In this document: positions 1 through 10,405 of the stretch, in pieces
Layout: every line of letters begins with the position of its first letter
Position numbering within the stretch: position 1 is the first letter of the stretch
Assembly: GCA_001939145.1 (NCBI GenBank)
Contig: LSRX01000514.1
Location: 236,922 to 300,921 of the forward strand
Direction: 5' to 3'
Origin: Symbiodinium microadriaticum
Lineage: Eukaryota; Sar; Dinophyceae; Suessiales; Symbiodiniaceae
Length of the DNA: 64,000 bases
Made by a program: the position numbers and the translations under genes
Notes under the pieces: model-generated
Seen by the model: the letters and a program-made list of their open reading frames with translations, nothing else
Database searches by the model: none
What the model was told of the DNA's origin: nothing

Positions 1-1204
1 AACAAGTGAGAGGCCCTGGCTTTCAAGACCTCCAAGAATTTTTTTGTTTTTTTTTCTGAGACCTCCCGAGGTTTTGGCAACATGTTCACCTCTTCAGAAC
101 GTGAAGTTTGCCATACAACAGATGTATTCGTTATGTGGTATAAACAGAAGCACCGTAATTTACGATGGTTTTGCACTTCCATATAAGGATATAATGTGCT
201 TGTAAGGAAGAGTATTTGATGCGAGACCTTTCGAGGTAGATCTTGGGAGGTGACCATATATAGATACGGATATAGATTTGGATGTATGTGTGTATGTATG
301 CACGTATGTACGTGAGTACGTACGTACGTACGTATGTATAGGTAGATAGGTAAGCAGGCAGGCAGGCAGGCAGGCAGGGAGGTAGGTAGGTAGGCAGGTA
401 GGCAGGCAGGTAAGGCAGGTAGGCAGGTAGGCAGGAAGGCAGGTAGGCAGGTCGGCAGGTAGTCAGGTAGTCGGCAGGTTGGCAGGTTGGCCTAGGTAAG
501 CAGGTAGGCAGGAATAGGTAGGTAGGCAGGTGGACAGGTAGGCAGGCAGGTAGGGAGGCAGGGAGGTAGGTAGGTAAAGCAAGGGAGGTAGGTAGGTAGG
601 TAGGTAGGTAGGTAGGTAGGTGGGTAGGTAGGTAGGTAGGTAGGTAGGTAGGTAGGTAGGTAACCAAACCAATAATACTCGTTGTAATAATAACAATCCC
701 AATGAAGAGGGTAACAATAATGATATAGTGAGAAAATAAGTTCACGATAATAACTTAATATTTACTATGTTACAATGTTCTTGTTGACTTCAGTAAAAAT
801 AAAATAGAATGGAATAAAATAGAACATACCGTAGCTTAACAGCGTGTAATTTCACATACCATCATATAAGACGTTGATGAAGCAACAACACACCCTATAG
901 TTAGCACACCCGATAAAACCTGACTTTAAGCATATAAACTTGGACCCTTAGCCGGAGTTTACTTAGGGCCTTGGCGTTCCTTGAGCCCCAACCTTCGATG
1001 GACCCTAAACTCCAAACCCGGGTTTAGGGTCTGGTACCCACGGCTTGGGACTGTGAAATGTTTATATCGGCCTGCATTTATTCCCTCGGGATCCTTGTTG
1101 CATGTCTACTATGAGACACCCCGAAGCCGCATTCTAATGATAAATGAAAGGCCCGTGTATTACATGATCCAGTAAGGTAGATCTAGATCACCCTACAAGG
1201 CATC
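1..1204. repeat. Tetranucleotide satellite and unrecognised DNA
   Basis: Positions about 270-661 are a GGTA/GGCA/GTAT tetranucleotide satellite with many single-base variants. Reading it as protein gives only Thr-Tyr-Leu-Pro periodicity, so it is not taken as coding. The rest (1-270 and 662-1204) shows no gene I can support; a short TTTAGGG-like patch lies near 1000-1030. Confidence 0.8.
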
Positions 1205-2373
1205 ATGTCGATTTCCGTGGATGTGCATCTGCTGAGTGGCAAGCGTGCCGCTGTGGAAGTGGAGGCTGATGCATCCGTTGAGTCATTGAAGCACCGCGCC
1301 CAGAGTGCTCTGGCGGTCTCGAGTAGGGGTCGGCTGCTGAATTCTGCTGGAGAAGTGCTTGACGGAGCACAAAGTGTCACACAAGCGAAGTTGAGGAGTG
1401 GAGACGTGCTCACTCTACATGTGAACCAGGTCCAGATTAAAGCCACCAAGCAAGCTGGCGTTTTCACTGCATTCGCCGCTCTGTTGAGTGATGGATCTGT
1501 GGCCACCTGCGGGAAACCCGACAGTGGTGGCGACAGCAGTGCGGTACAGGAGCAGCTGTGAGATGTGCAGCAGATCCAAGCTTCCATTGGTGCATTTGCT
1601 GCAATCCTGGGCGATGGATCTGTGGTCACCTGGGGCCCAGACCGCTTTGGTGGCGACTGCGGTGCGGTAAAGGATCAGCTGACGAATGTGCAGCAGATCC
1701 AAGCTTCTCAGGGTGCATTTGCTGCAATCCGGAGTGATGGATCTGTCGTCACCTGGGGGCCAGCCGACTACGGGGCGACAGCTGTGCGGTACAGGATCAG
1801 CTGTGCGATGTGCAGCAGATCCAAGCTTCCACTCATGCATTTGCTGCAATCCTGGGCGACGGGTCTGTCGTCACCTGGGGTGACGCCCACTCTGGTGGCG
1901 ACAGCAGTGCGGTGCAGGATCAGCTGCGAGATGTGCAGCTTATCCAAGCTTCTCATGCTGCATTTGCTGCAATCCGGAGTGATGGATATGTCGTCACCTG
2001 GGGCGATGCCCGCTTTGGTGGCGACAGCAGTGCGGTACAGAGTCAGCTGACGAATGTGCAGCAGATCCAGGCTTCTGTTGGTGCATTTGCTGCAATCCGG
2101 AGAGATGGATCTGTCGTCACCTGGGGGCCAGCCGACTATGGTGGCGACAGCAGTGCGGTGCAGGATCAGCGGCGAGATGTGCAGCAGATCCAAGCTTCCG
2201 CACTTGCCTTTGCTGCAATCCGGGGCGATGGGTCTGTGGTCACCTGGGGTGATGCCCGCAATGGTGGCAACAGCAGTGCAGTACAGGAGCAGCTGCGAGA
2301 TGTGCAGCAGATCCAAGCTGGTAATTCGGGATTTGCTGCAGTCTTGCGCGAAGGATTGATCGTCACCTGGTGA
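1205..2373 (+). pseudogene. Ubiquitin-like + RCC1-type repeat protein, disrupted
   Basis: The start ATG at 1205 opens a ubiquitin-like N-terminus (about residues 1-75, beginning MSISVDVHLLSGKRAAVEVE), followed by RCC1/HERC-like repeats with the core FAAI-GDGSVVTWG. The first repeat is 45 residues; the next begin at 1565, 1688, 1810, 1933, 2056, 2179 and 2302, a period of 123 bp (41 residues). RCC1 repeats normally build a beta-propeller for protein binding. Two lesions are visible: a TGA at 1559-1561 where the sister repeats have CGA (Arg), and a 1-bp deletion near 1772 (the 1688-1810 repeat is 122 bp) that moves the frame. It ends with a TGA at 2371 within the eighth repeat. It is intronless across 1.17 kb, unlike its surroundings. 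Seen: repeats and lesions. Inferred: a decayed, perhaps retroposed copy; nuclear RNA editing or assembly error could also explain the breaks. Confidence 0.8.
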
Positions 2374-2394
2374 CAGCACGCATTTGCAGTTTGA

Positions 2395-2735
2395 GGTTAA
2401 GGGTTTGGGGTTCAGGGTTTGGGGTTTAGGGTTTGGGGTCTAGGGTTTCTTCTTGAAGTGCAGTGACCCCTTTCTCCATGCGCGCATAGGTCAACAGGCC
2501 CACCCTTTGAGGATGTGCACACAAAACGCCAACTACCCGAGGATGTAGTCATCAGTGACTTGCGGGTTTAGGGTTTAGGGTCTGCTAAACCCCTAAACCC
2601 CAAACCCTAAACCCCTAAACCCCAAACCCGGAACCCCAAACCCTTAACCCCAAACCCTAAACCCCCAAACCCCGAACCCTGAACCCCTAAACCCTTCCTC
2701 AACCCCAAACCCCTAAACTCTAAACCCTAAGCCAG
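2395..2735. repeat. TTTAGGG then CCCTAAA telomere-like arrays
   Basis: Degenerate TTTAGGG/TTTAGGGG units (2395-2450, 2566-2582) give way to CCCTAAA/CCCCTAAA units (2584-2730) that run directly into the next exon island. This is the typical intron layout of the window: G-rich strand first, C-rich strand last. Confidence 0.9.
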
Positions 2736-2803
2736 GGCTGCACCTACGATGTGAACCTCTCGGCTGGTGCAGTGGTGACCCGCCACATGGTCGCACAGAG
2801 AGG
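2736..2803 (+). CDS. Putative coding exon, protein unknown
   Basis: Open in the frame GCTYDVNLSAGAVVTRHMVA. It follows GCCAG after a CCCTAAA array and runs into GGGTTTAGGG, where a GTTTAG donor would end it at 2803. No family recognised; the call rests on composition and splice dinucleotides. Confidence 0.45.
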
Positions 2804-3100
2804 GTTTAGGGGTTTAGGGGTTCAGGGTTTAGGGGTTTAGGGGTTTAGGGATTAGGGTATCTTAAGGATGAGGGATTTAAGGTTTAGGGGTGTAGGGTCG
2901 AGGGATTGAAGGATTTAGGGTTTCTGGGTTGGGGGCTTAGGGTAATTTTCGGGTTTCAGGGGGGCAGGGTTTAGGGTTTAGGCTTTAGGGTTTAAGGGCA
3001 GGGTTATTTAAGGAGTAGGATAGGGCATTTGGGTTCAATTTTGGGGTTTAGGAGATTGGAATCAAGGGTTCTAAACCCTAAACCCGTTTTGGGATTTCAG
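2804..3100. repeat. TTTAGGG-rich putative intron
   Basis: Degenerate TTTAGGG units from 2804 to about 3060, then a short CCCTAAA run (3072-3085) and the acceptor GGGATTTCAG ending at 3100. Confidence 0.8.
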
Positions 3101-3139
3101 GGTCTGGCCGGCTGCTTCGTGCAAGGCCAGCAGAAGAAG
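3101..3139 (+). CDS. Putative 39-bp coding exon
   Basis: Thirteen complete codons, GLAGCFVQGQQKK, between the acceptor GATTTCAG and the donor GTAAAG at 3140. Phase 0 at both ends. Function unknown; short exons of this size recur through the window. Confidence 0.5.
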
Positions 3140-3164
3140 GTAAAGCAAGAAGGGCTTTTGGTTT

Positions 3165-3339
3165 AGACCCGAAGCCCTAAACTTTAGGGTTTAGGGTTTA
3201 GACCCTAAGCCTTAGGCCCTAAACTTTAGGGTTTAGGGCTTAGACCCTATAAGCCCTAGGCCCTAAACTTTAGGGTTTAGGGTGCAGGGTTTGGACCCTA
3301 AGCCCTAAACTTCAGGGTTTAGGGTTTAGGGCCGAACAG
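3165..3339. repeat. Alternating CCCTAAA / TTTAGGG palindromes
   Basis: Units CCCTAAAC and TTTAGGG alternate about every 35-50 bp, making a chain of short perfect palindromes (CCCTAAACTTTAGGG) capable of serial hairpins. Confidence 0.85.
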
Positions 3340-3421
3340 TCGAAGCATCCCGGAAGAGCAAGCGCTGCAGCAAGCCGGGGAGCTGCGCCGAGGTAGCGTC
3401 AGGATCCCTTTAAAGGCTTGG
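3340..3421 (+). CDS. Putative coding exon, helical
   Basis: The best frame reads RSIPEEQALQQAGELRRGSV and stays open to the GTTTAGGG donor at 3422. A cysteine-bearing frame also exists but hits a stop; the helical frame is preferred for its composition. Function unknown. Confidence 0.35.
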
Positions 3422-4104
3422 GTTTAGGGTTTAGGGGTTTAGGGCTTAGGGTTTAGGGGTTTAGGGGTTTAGGGCTTAGGGTTTAGGATTTAGGGTTTAG
3501 GGTTTAGGGTTTTAGGGGTTTAGGGCTTAGGGTTTAGATTTAGGGTTTAGGGCTTCGGGTTCAGGGCATCGAGTTTAGGGCTTATGGCTTAGGGTTTAGG
3601 GTTTAGGGCGTAGGGTTTGATTACCAAGTCCGATTCAATCCCCAACACGTGGAAGCCTCGGGGCTCTCGAAATCTGTGAAACCCTTCATAAACCCTGAAC
3701 GAATATAGAAGCCTGAAGAATTCCTATACTATTTCCATTACAGTTGGACGACAAATAATGTACCCCCAAAACCCTATTCTAACTGTTAAGGCCCCCACAT
3801 TAGGTCATTAGGGTTAGGGGCGCCCGGAACCCTAATCCTAAGGCCTCGACCCCCTAAACCCTAAACCCTAAGCCCTAAACCATTAGCCCTTTAAGCCCTA
3901 AACCATTTAGGCCCTAAACCCTTTTGGCCCTAAATCCTCAACCCTAAACCCTAAGCCCTAAACCCTAAACCCTTTAAACCCCAAACCCTTTAGGCCCTAA
4001 ACCCTCAACTCTAAACCCTTAACCCTTAAAAGCCCTAAACCCTCTAAGCCCTAAACTCTTTAGACACTAAACCCTCAACCCTAAACCCTATCATTAAGGC
4101 CCCT
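3422..4104. repeat. Telomere-like arrays around a short unique core
   Basis: TTTAGGG units fill 3422-3615 and CCCTAAA units 3835-4092. Between them is about 200 bp of unique DNA holding a fragment (about 3762-3802, ACCCCCAAAACCCTATTC) seen again at 17641 and 36808, probably a worn repeat family. Confidence 0.8.
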
Positions 4105-4231
4105 ACTTGGAGGGTCGGGGGACTTAGTAAGTGGTTAGTAGGTAGACGTATAAGCACCCTAAAAGGGGTCCTAAGTAGGGTGATGATACTTATAAGTCTA
4201 TAAAACAACTACTTACTAAGTCCCCCGACCC
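4105..4231. mobile_element. Family A inverted-repeat element
   Basis: About 25-bp terminal inverted repeats, CTTGGAGGGTCGGGGGACTT with the matching AAGTCCCCCGACCCT, around a short core. The left arm contains GTAAGT and the right arm ends CTAAG, so the element carries a donor and an acceptor. The left flank is TA. Confidence 0.8.
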
Positions 4232-4860
4232 TACCCTAAACCCTAAACCCTAAACCCTAAGCCCTAAACCCTAAGCCCTAAACCCTAAACCCTATCCTTA
4301 AGGCCCCTGCCCTACGCTGCCGACTTGAGGTTTGAAGCCGGAGAAGCCCTCAGAGGAGGCTTGGGAGCGTGCTCAGAGCCGAAAGAGTCGCTTGGGGCCC
4401 CTTCTTTAGGGTTTAGGGATTGGGTTTAAGGTTTAGGGTTTAGGTTTAGGGTTTAGGGTTTAAGGGCCCCCCTTCGGGGTTTAGGGTTTAGGGATTAAGG
4501 GCCCCCGCTTTTAGGGTTTAGGGTTTAGGGATTAGCGCCTGGGGTTTAGGCCCCCGTTTTAGGGTTTAGGGATTCGGGCCTAGGGTAGGGCTTTGGGTTT
4601 AAGTTTAAGGTTTAAGGGCCCCTTTTTTAGGGTTTAGGGATTCGGGCCTAGGGTTTAGGGCCTTTCAGGGTTTAGGGCCTTTTATCAGGGCTTTCGAAAA
4701 CCATGGTTTAGGGTGTGGGATTTGGCGTTTCGGGTTGAGGGTTTGGGGCCTTTTAGGGTTTCGGGTTTCGGGTTTGGGGTTTGGGAGGGTGTAGGGTTTA
4801 GTGCCCTTTGGGGTTTCGGGCTTGGGGTATAGGCCTTAGGGTCTGGAGTCTACTACATAC
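4232..4860. repeat. CCCTAAA then TTTAGGG arrays with a possible island
   Basis: CCCTAAA units occupy 4232-4310 and degenerate TTTAGGG units 4405-4840. The 4322-4400 island between them is open as DLRFEAGEALRGGLGACSEP, but has no clear splice sites, so it is not called as an exon. Confidence 0.75.
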
Positions 4861-4961
4861 CATGTCGAATGCCTGCACAACGCAGTGCAGCGGTTCGGTG
4901 CGGAGGCAAGAAATCGCATTGGCGTAAGAGTTCGGGTCCAACAGCGGCGTCGTGAAGACAG

Positions 4962-4963
4962 TG

Positions 4964-5002
<39 letters not shown>

Positions 5003-5159
5003 CACACATACATACATATACATATATACATATGTATGTATCATATATATATACACACATACATACATACATACATACATACATACATACATACATCCAT
5101 ACATACATACATACATACATACATACAGACATACATACATACATACATACATACATTCA

Positions 5160-5206
<47 letters not shown>
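4962..5206. repeat. (TA)n and (CATA)n microsatellite
   Basis: An AT run at 4962-4995 and a CATA tetranucleotide tract from about 5050 to 5188, closing with another AT run. Frames through it give only Tyr/Ile/His/Thr or Tyr/Val/Cys/Met periodicity. Confidence 0.95.
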
Positions 5207-5441
5207 TGTGTGTGCTTGAGCTAGAACTCTTATATTCTGGAACCCTCCAGAATGCACCGTAGAACCATTTATAGAACTCCGTGTCCCTAAGTAAGGGTCC
5301 ATTTTTCCGAATAGTCGATCTTTTATGAGCATTTTGGGGTCAAGGATATGTACCATTTGGATACACGGACACTTAGAGTAGGACATCCTAAACCCTAAAC
5401 CCTAGAGTATTACCCTAAACCCTAAACGGCCCTGCGTCCAG

Positions 5442-5510
5442 GTGGCATGGAGCTTTAGCTTCCAAACGACCCCCGCCGAATTCCTTCAGGGAGCTCAGGC
5501 CAGCCAACGG
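5442..5510 (+). CDS. Putative coding exon with VAWS motif
   Basis: Exactly 23 codons (VAWSFSFQTTPAEFLQ at the start) between CGTCCAG and the donor GTTGGT. CCCTAAA lies just upstream and TTTAGGG just downstream. The VAWS start recurs in the 6610-6689 island and, as VVAWGD, at 37509, hinting at a repeated extracellular-type domain; no family assigned. Confidence 0.5.
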
Positions 5511-5512
5511 GT

Positions 5513-5720
5513 TGGTTTAGGGTTTAGGGGTTTGGGGGTTTAGGGTTTAGGGGTTTAGGGTCTAGGGTTCAGGGCTTGAGGGGTTTAGGGTTTAGGGTTC
5601 AGGGCTTGAGGGGTAGAGTTGAGTGGTTAAGGGCTTTAGGTTTTAGGGGCTTTGGGGTTTGGGAAGTAGGGTTTAGGGTTAAGGGCTTTAGGGTTTCGGG
5701 TTTAGGGCTTAGCGGTTTGT
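5513..5720. repeat. Degenerate TTTAGGG array
   Basis: G-rich telomere-like units begin directly at the donor of the preceding exon island. Confidence 0.85.
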
Positions 5721-5786
5721 GGGAGTCTTTCTTGAGGTCAAGGTCTAGTGCTGTGGGTTTCCTGAGACTGCGGCCTTGATATCCTA

Positions 5787-5897
5787 GGTGGCATTAGGGA
5801 GACCCCTTAAAGGGGGACCCTTCTGAACCCTACTTGTGGCTCTCTTAACAGGGACCTTATTGAGAGGGTCTATATCCCCAAGGGTCCCCCTCATCCT
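5787..5897. mobile_element. Family K inverted-repeat element
   Basis: Arms GCATTAGGGAGACCCCTT and GGGTCCCCCTCATCC surround a core with CTCTCTTAACAGGGACC. The same element recurs at 33151-33275 with high similarity. Confidence 0.7.
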
Positions 5898-6035
5898 AAG
5901 TCCTATGATAGAGTGTTCCGGGCTTTAAAGCAGAACCTGAGGTTCTTTCAGGGTTCTACGCGACTTGTACGTATGGGGGAGTAAGGCCCCGGGTTTAGGG
6001 TTTTGCTGTCGACAGCTGAGGCTTTCGGGCCGGAG

Positions 6036-6051
6036 TGAGAGAGAGAGAGAG

Positions 6052-6092
<41 letters not shown>

Positions 6093-6118
6093 GAGAGACG
6101 GAGAGAGAGAGAGAGAGC
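6036..6118. repeat. (GA)n microsatellite
   Basis: A GA run with scattered C. The Arg/Glu or Ser/Leu frames through it are repeat artefacts. Confidence 0.95.
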
Positions 6119-6609
6119 GCAGGTCAGGGCGCTCACTCGCCCAGCCGCTTAGTCGCTCCCTCCCTCTTTCGGAGCAAAAGTGGAGCGAAAAGCGAGAAAA
6201 TCAGGACCTGCCGTCGTCAACCCTAAACCCTAACCCCAACCCCTAAACCTTACACCTCGGCCCGAGGCCCTTCCTAAACCACCCTTCGACGATTTGGGTT
6301 GAAGCTTATCATGGACATTTCGCGACTTTGTAGAGATTGTTCTTTTAACTTGTATGGTTCCCTAGACCCTAAACTAAACCCTATGGTGGTCAGCGACTGA
6401 TGATGCTCGACTTGGAAAGCCCTCCGGTCCTAAGGCCCTACACCCTGAAGTCCGGTCCCGAAGCCTTAAACTCTCACTAAAGGGCTCAGGGTTTTAGGGT
6501 TTAATTAGGGTTTATAGGGTTTTAGATTTTAGGGTTTAAGGTTTTAGGGTTTAGGGTTTATAGGGTTTTAGAATTTAGGGTTTAAGGTTTTAGGGTTTTC
6601 TCGCGCAAG

Positions 6610-6689
6610 GTCCTGTCAGTGGCCACAGAGAGCGTCTCCTTTTCAGTGGCGTGGAGCGCCAGCGTTGACTTCCGTCGGGGACCCGGCTG
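6610..6689 (+). CDS. Putative coding exon with VAWS motif
   Basis: Frame VLSVATESVSFSVAWSASVD continues open to the donor GTAGAG at 6690; the acceptor would be CGCAAG. It shares VAWS with the 5442 island. Here a TTTAGGG array lies upstream instead of CCCTAAA. Confidence 0.4.
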
Positions 6690-6777
6690 GTAGAGGGCTT
6701 CATCTGTAGGGTTTCAAAGGGTTTTGCTGCCTTGTATAGAGTCTTATATGGCTTTCCTTACGGATTTATTGTTGCAG

Positions 6778-6825
6778 GTGTCAAAGGCTTGTGGTTTGAC
6801 ATTGAAGGATCAAGGGATTTGGAAA
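6778..6825 (+). CDS. Putative 48-bp coding exon
   Basis: Sixteen codons, VSKACGLTLKDQGIWK, between TTGCAG and the consensus-like donor GTAGGT. Phase 0 at both ends. Function unknown. Confidence 0.55.
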
Positions 6826-6930
6826 GTAGGTCATCATGGGGGTTTGTTGGTACCCGAACTGAGCTAGTCCGGCTTTGACCTGCTTGCTCAATCCCATGTT
6901 CCTCGATAGACAGTGACCTTCGGCCAAAGA

Positions 6931-7061
6931 ATTCCTGGGGCTCCAAGTACCCAAATAGTACCTACTTTGGGGTCTAAAGTCTGTATATAAATAGTACCTA
7001 CTTTTGGGTCTAAAGTCTGTAAATAGCACCTACTTTGGGCTATTTGGAGCCCCAGGGAATG
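6931..7061. mobile_element. Family H inverted-repeat element
   Basis: Arms ATTCCTGGGGCTCCAAGTA and TATTTGGAGCCCCAGGGAAT. The interior is tandemly duplicated (AAATAGTACCTACTTT twice, then a third variant). Confidence 0.8.
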
Positions 7062-7330
7062 AACCCTGTAGCAGAAGCCTGCAGCACTCTTCCCGTACCC
7101 AGAGCACAATGGTACCGGGGGCTTGTGACAAATCCCAGTAACCCTAAATCTAAACCTGTGGAAACAAGTCTTCATCCAAAACTTAAGCCCTAGACCCACG
7201 CCAAAAATGATTAATTATAAGGGACCAATCGAGCACCTAGACATAAATTATTGAAGCCCGCACGCTTGTGATAGGTGCTTGGGGGGGATCCAAACAACCC
7301 GGGGGCCACTATTACTACTGTATTACTGCC

Positions 7331-7438
7331 GATGATTAAAAAATTCTGCATTACCTTAATTAAGGACCCTATATTATGGTACCTATGGTATTTTCCTTAG
7401 TACTTATTATGGGCAATGCAGGATTTATATCATCAACC
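7331..7438. mobile_element. Family B element, worn left arm
   Basis: The right arm GCAGGATTTATATCATCAAC is intact; the left arm is degenerate (GATGATTAAAAAATTCTGCA). Confidence 0.65.
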
Positions 7439-7534
7439 GTATAGGGCTTCTTTCGACTTGCACTTAGAAGATACCCCAAAAGATGCTTCTAAACCCGAAG
7501 CCCCGGAACTTAAGCAACTACCGTGACCTACCAA

Positions 7535-7613
7535 AACCCATGTCATTGTAGGTGTTTTAATTATTATAAAGCCTAATAATGAGATTTATAGGGACACTGC
7601 AAGCAAGTAGGCT
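7535..7613. mobile_element. Family O hairpin element
   Basis: Resembles 53996-54079: a TTGTAGG arm, a core GATTTATAGGGACACTGC and the opposing CAAGTAGG arm. Confidence 0.5.
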
Positions 7614-7649
7614 CTGGTGCGTCCTGGTGTAAACCCTGAACCCCTTCAG

Positions 7650-7726
7650 GCTGTCGTCTCCTCGCAAGCGGTGCATCACTGGAGTCCTCTTCGCAGCTGG
7701 CTTCTCGGGGCGCCGAGGGCCCAGTC
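7650..7726 (+). CDS. Putative coding exon with GTTTAGGG donor
   Basis: Acceptor CCCCTTCAG, then frame CRLLASGASLESSSQLASRG continuing open; the donor at 7727 is GTTTAGGG, the first unit of a telomere-like run. Two other frames are also open, so the frame is tentative. Confidence 0.4.
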
Positions 7727-8081
7727 GTTTAGGGTTTTGGTGCTCTTCAAAAGGTTCCTTTAAGGGCTATTGAAGGGATCTATAAGTCAACACGGTTTAG
7801 GGGTCTTGGGGTATTTGCGGCTCTGCGGCTTAGGGTTTAGGGGCTAAAGGGCGTATCGAGTTTAGGGCTTAGAGCTGTTCTACGCGCTGTTTAACTGCAG
7901 GGGCCTCATCTAGTTCTCAGAAGTGAGGGCTAATTCGGGGTCTTGCAGGCGTTTGTCGATTTGTGTAGTTTGTTGTGGGGGGTTTGGCTTCGTCTTTGCA
8001 GCATCAAGCCTAGATTTTGTAGCCATCGTTTGAAATTTGGTCAGGTTTACGGTACCCAACTGTTGAAAGACTTTGTTACAG

Positions 8082-8198
8082 GACTCGAAGTTTCGAGTTG
8101 GTGATGCCTTAGTCAAGCAGAACCTACTTTCTTTCGGAGAGTTCGAATATAAACCTTGTGCGAAGATTGCACAGCAGCCTTGCCAACAAATTGCGTGG
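8082..8198 (+). CDS. Putative coding exon, protein unknown
   Basis: After TTGTTACAG the frame reads DSKFRVGDALVKQNLLSFGE and stays open through two Cys-Gln-rich segments to a possible donor GTCGGC at 8199. Mixed charge and no repeats; function unknown. Confidence 0.45.
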
Positions 8199-8634
8199 GT
8201 CGGCTCTGAACCCCAAACACTGAGTTACTTCTACTTAGAATTCAGGTCGCGCTTTTACCTCCGTGCATTGTGATAGGGGTCTGCGGTGTTGCTCAAGCCA
8301 TCAACCAGGGTGTGTGTGGGAGAGAGAGAGAGAGTGTGTGTGTTCTTGCGATGAATCGCTTTGTGTTGTTATTTTTGTTGAAGGAGGTGTTAAGGGTTCA
8401 GGGTTGTCTTTTAGAGTGTTCAACTTGTTAATAAGCTAATGGGTTGTTAGGGTTTAGGACCGGCAGCCTAACTAAGATTTCAGGGTTTAGTGTGTCGTTT
8501 GGCTCTATTCCTGCTGGCGAGCTCTTCGCCCACTTGTGTGCTCTAAAGCTTGCACCCAGAGTTGCTGTATAGCACCCTGTACCACAGTTTGAAATATCCT
8601 AAACCCTAAACCTTAAACCCAACAACCACAAAAC

Positions 8635-8690
8635 GCTGCTGAAGTTGTTGCTGTTAGACTTGAGAGCAGTGATGTAGCGGTGGCTGCCGG
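8635..8690 (+). CDS. Possible coding exon
   Basis: Frame AAEVVAVRLESSDVAVAA follows a CCCTAAA run and ends near a GTCACA donor. No convincing AG acceptor is seen, so this is tentative. Confidence 0.3.
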
Positions 8691-9143
8691 GTCACATCCA
8701 GGTCCATAATAATTCCCATAACATAGGGGCCTGAATAAATAAAATAGGCTCTTGGTTATGTTATACCATATCTATAACGAGGAACCCTTCAACATAGTAT
8801 AGGTCTCATTAAGGCCCCTACTTTACCCATAAACCGTACATGTTGGCAGATGAGTACACGGGTTATCATCAGGGTCACCGGCCTGTGGCGGCTTGTTACT
8901 TTCCAGGTTCAGCATTTCGAGATGCTGGGTTTAGGGTTTTGGGTTTTGGGTTTAGGGTTGTGAGTCAGGTTGAAGCTTAGACGCCCTGCTCTTCTTCTCA
9001 TGCCTGAAAGTTCTCACCGATCGGAAGCGGGGGAGGGCCGGCCAGATTCTATCTAGTCCTTTCAGCCGGGGAGCCCCACGGCCTTAGGGCTCTCTTGTAG
9101 CCCCTAAACATCCACGCCAAAAACCCTCCATGGGGTGAAGTCT

Positions 9144-9175
9144 GCTTGGAGGGTCGGGGGACTTAGTAAGTTATT
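9144..9175. mobile_element. Family A, single left arm
   Basis: Only one arm (CTTGGAGGGTCGGGGGACTT with GTAAGT) is present, followed after a few bases by TTTAGGG units; the right arm is missing. Either a truncated copy or one invaded by telomere-like repeats. Confidence 0.7.
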
Positions 9176-9237
9176 GTTGTTGGGACTAGGGTTTAGGGTT
9201 TAGGGGTTTAGGGTTGAGAATTTCCAGGTCCCGTCCG

Positions 9238-9300
9238 GAGTGGTGATGGAAGGGCTGCTGCCGGATACTCGCTATGCCGCTGGGCAGTGCAAGCACTCAT
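9238..9300 (+). CDS. Putative exon, fibronectin III-like segment
   Basis: After TTTCCAG the frame reads VPSGVVMEGLLPDTRYAAGQ. The pattern G-L-x-P-x-T-x-Y is the E-F loop signature of fibronectin type III domains, usually extracellular or cell-surface adhesion modules. A similar GLLPATF segment is at 11452. One exon is too little for a firm domain call; the 3' end is uncertain. Confidence 0.45.
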
Positions 9301-9813
9301 GGTGTCGCCTTACAGGGTACTATGGTTCCATAAAAGGGGTCCCCTTTAAGGGTACTATGGTTCTATAATAAATAGGGCTCGCTGTATGAGTTTCGTTTGC
9401 AGCTTCTACAAAAGGATCTATACCGGTTTAGGGTTTCGGGTATACGGGTCGGAACAATCGCTGGTAGGGTTCCTTACGGTTCCTTCATATCAAGTACATT
9501 ACAACATACACGAAAAGCAGCCCTGTTCTACTTACGAAAGCCCCTGCATAGTAGCTGCGTCAGGCTCTTAGAATGAATATGGGTGCGATGGACCCTCAGG
9601 CTGAACCGCTCCCAGATGGCGGCACCAGGGACTATCCTAATACAGAGACCTTGATGGCTAGGTCCGCATTTGTTCTCCAGATACCCTGCACAAATCCGGA
9701 AACCCCAACTCTTGCTGGCAGGAAAACTAGTAAAAGTTGTTATGCACTGGAAAGAATTCTTAACCACCAGTACTTCCTGCCAATATTTCCGACTAACTCC
9801 TATGTCGATTCAG

Positions 9814-9882
9814 GACATCGAATGCTGGGCCATCCTGCAGGACGAACCGGAGGCATACAAGTTGGTCGCGAATTTGTGTTGA
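9814..9882 (+). CDS. Putative terminal coding exon
   Basis: Acceptor GATTCAG, then DIECWAILQDEPEAYKLVAN, two more residues and a TGA stop at 9880-9882: 22 codons plus stop in phase 0. Strongly protein-like and acidic. A GT-rich, T/G homopolymer tract follows directly. If correct, a + strand gene ends here. Protein not recognised. Confidence 0.55.
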   Translation, partial: DIECWAILQDEPEAYKLVANLC

Positions 9883-9886
9883 AGGG

Positions 9887-9931
9887 TGTGTGTGTGTGTG
9901 TGTTTTTTGTTTTTTTTTTTGGGGGGGGGGC
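9887..9931. repeat. (GT)n followed by T-run and G-run
   Basis: A GT microsatellite runs into a T homopolymer immediately followed by about ten Gs. The same T-then-G junction recurs at 17591-17616. Confidence 0.9.
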
Positions 9932-10039
9932 TTCGGGTTTAGGGTTCTGGTTGGTTTGGCATTTACTGAGCTTCCGGTGTAGGCTTGAGCATAGCAGTTT
10001 GTGCGTCGTACTCCTTAAGCCCCTAACCTAAATGCAGAA

Positions 10040-10405
10040 CTACCCCTAAAGCGCAAACCCTAAACTCCTACACCGTTGACTCCTAAACCCGAAACCCTGA
10101 CCGTAACCCACCCTAACAACCTTAACCCTAAACCTTAAACCACTACAACCCCTCAACCGCAACCTTAACCCTAAACTCCAAAGTTCTATCACCCCCAACC
10201 TCAACCTTAACCCTAAACCCCTACACCCCCTCAACCACAAGCTTAAACCCTAGACCCTAACTCCCAAAAACCTAACCCCTCAACCACAACCTTAAACCCT
10301 AAACCCCGAACCTTAAACCCTAAACCCCAAACCTTAAACCCTGAACCCTAAACCTTAAACCCTAGACCCCAAAACCCCAAACCTTCAACCCCAAACCCTA
10401 AACCC
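10040..10405. repeat. CCCTAAA-type array
   Basis: About 365 bp of degenerate CCCTAAA/CCTTAAAC/CCCCTAAAC. An open segment (GTLGTSKPAPELLNPAPGQA) follows from about 10410 but lacks a clear acceptor and is not called. Confidence 0.9.

Noticed and set aside
131..745. A 204-codon minus-strand open frame rich in Leu-Pro-Thr-Tyr
   Set aside because: It is the translation of a GGTA/GGCA tetranucleotide satellite; a 4-bp repeat cycles frames and avoids stops by composition.
2395..4800. A true chromosome end
   Set aside because: TTTAGGG occurs in both orientations, interrupted by exons and elements across the whole 64 kb, so these are interstitial arrays.
4798..5386. Long frames of Tyr-Ile/Tyr-Val-Cys-Met on both strands
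   Set aside because: Produced by TA and CATA microsatellites; no independent protein signal. The same applies at 30630-30914, 31527-31729 and 56756-57175.
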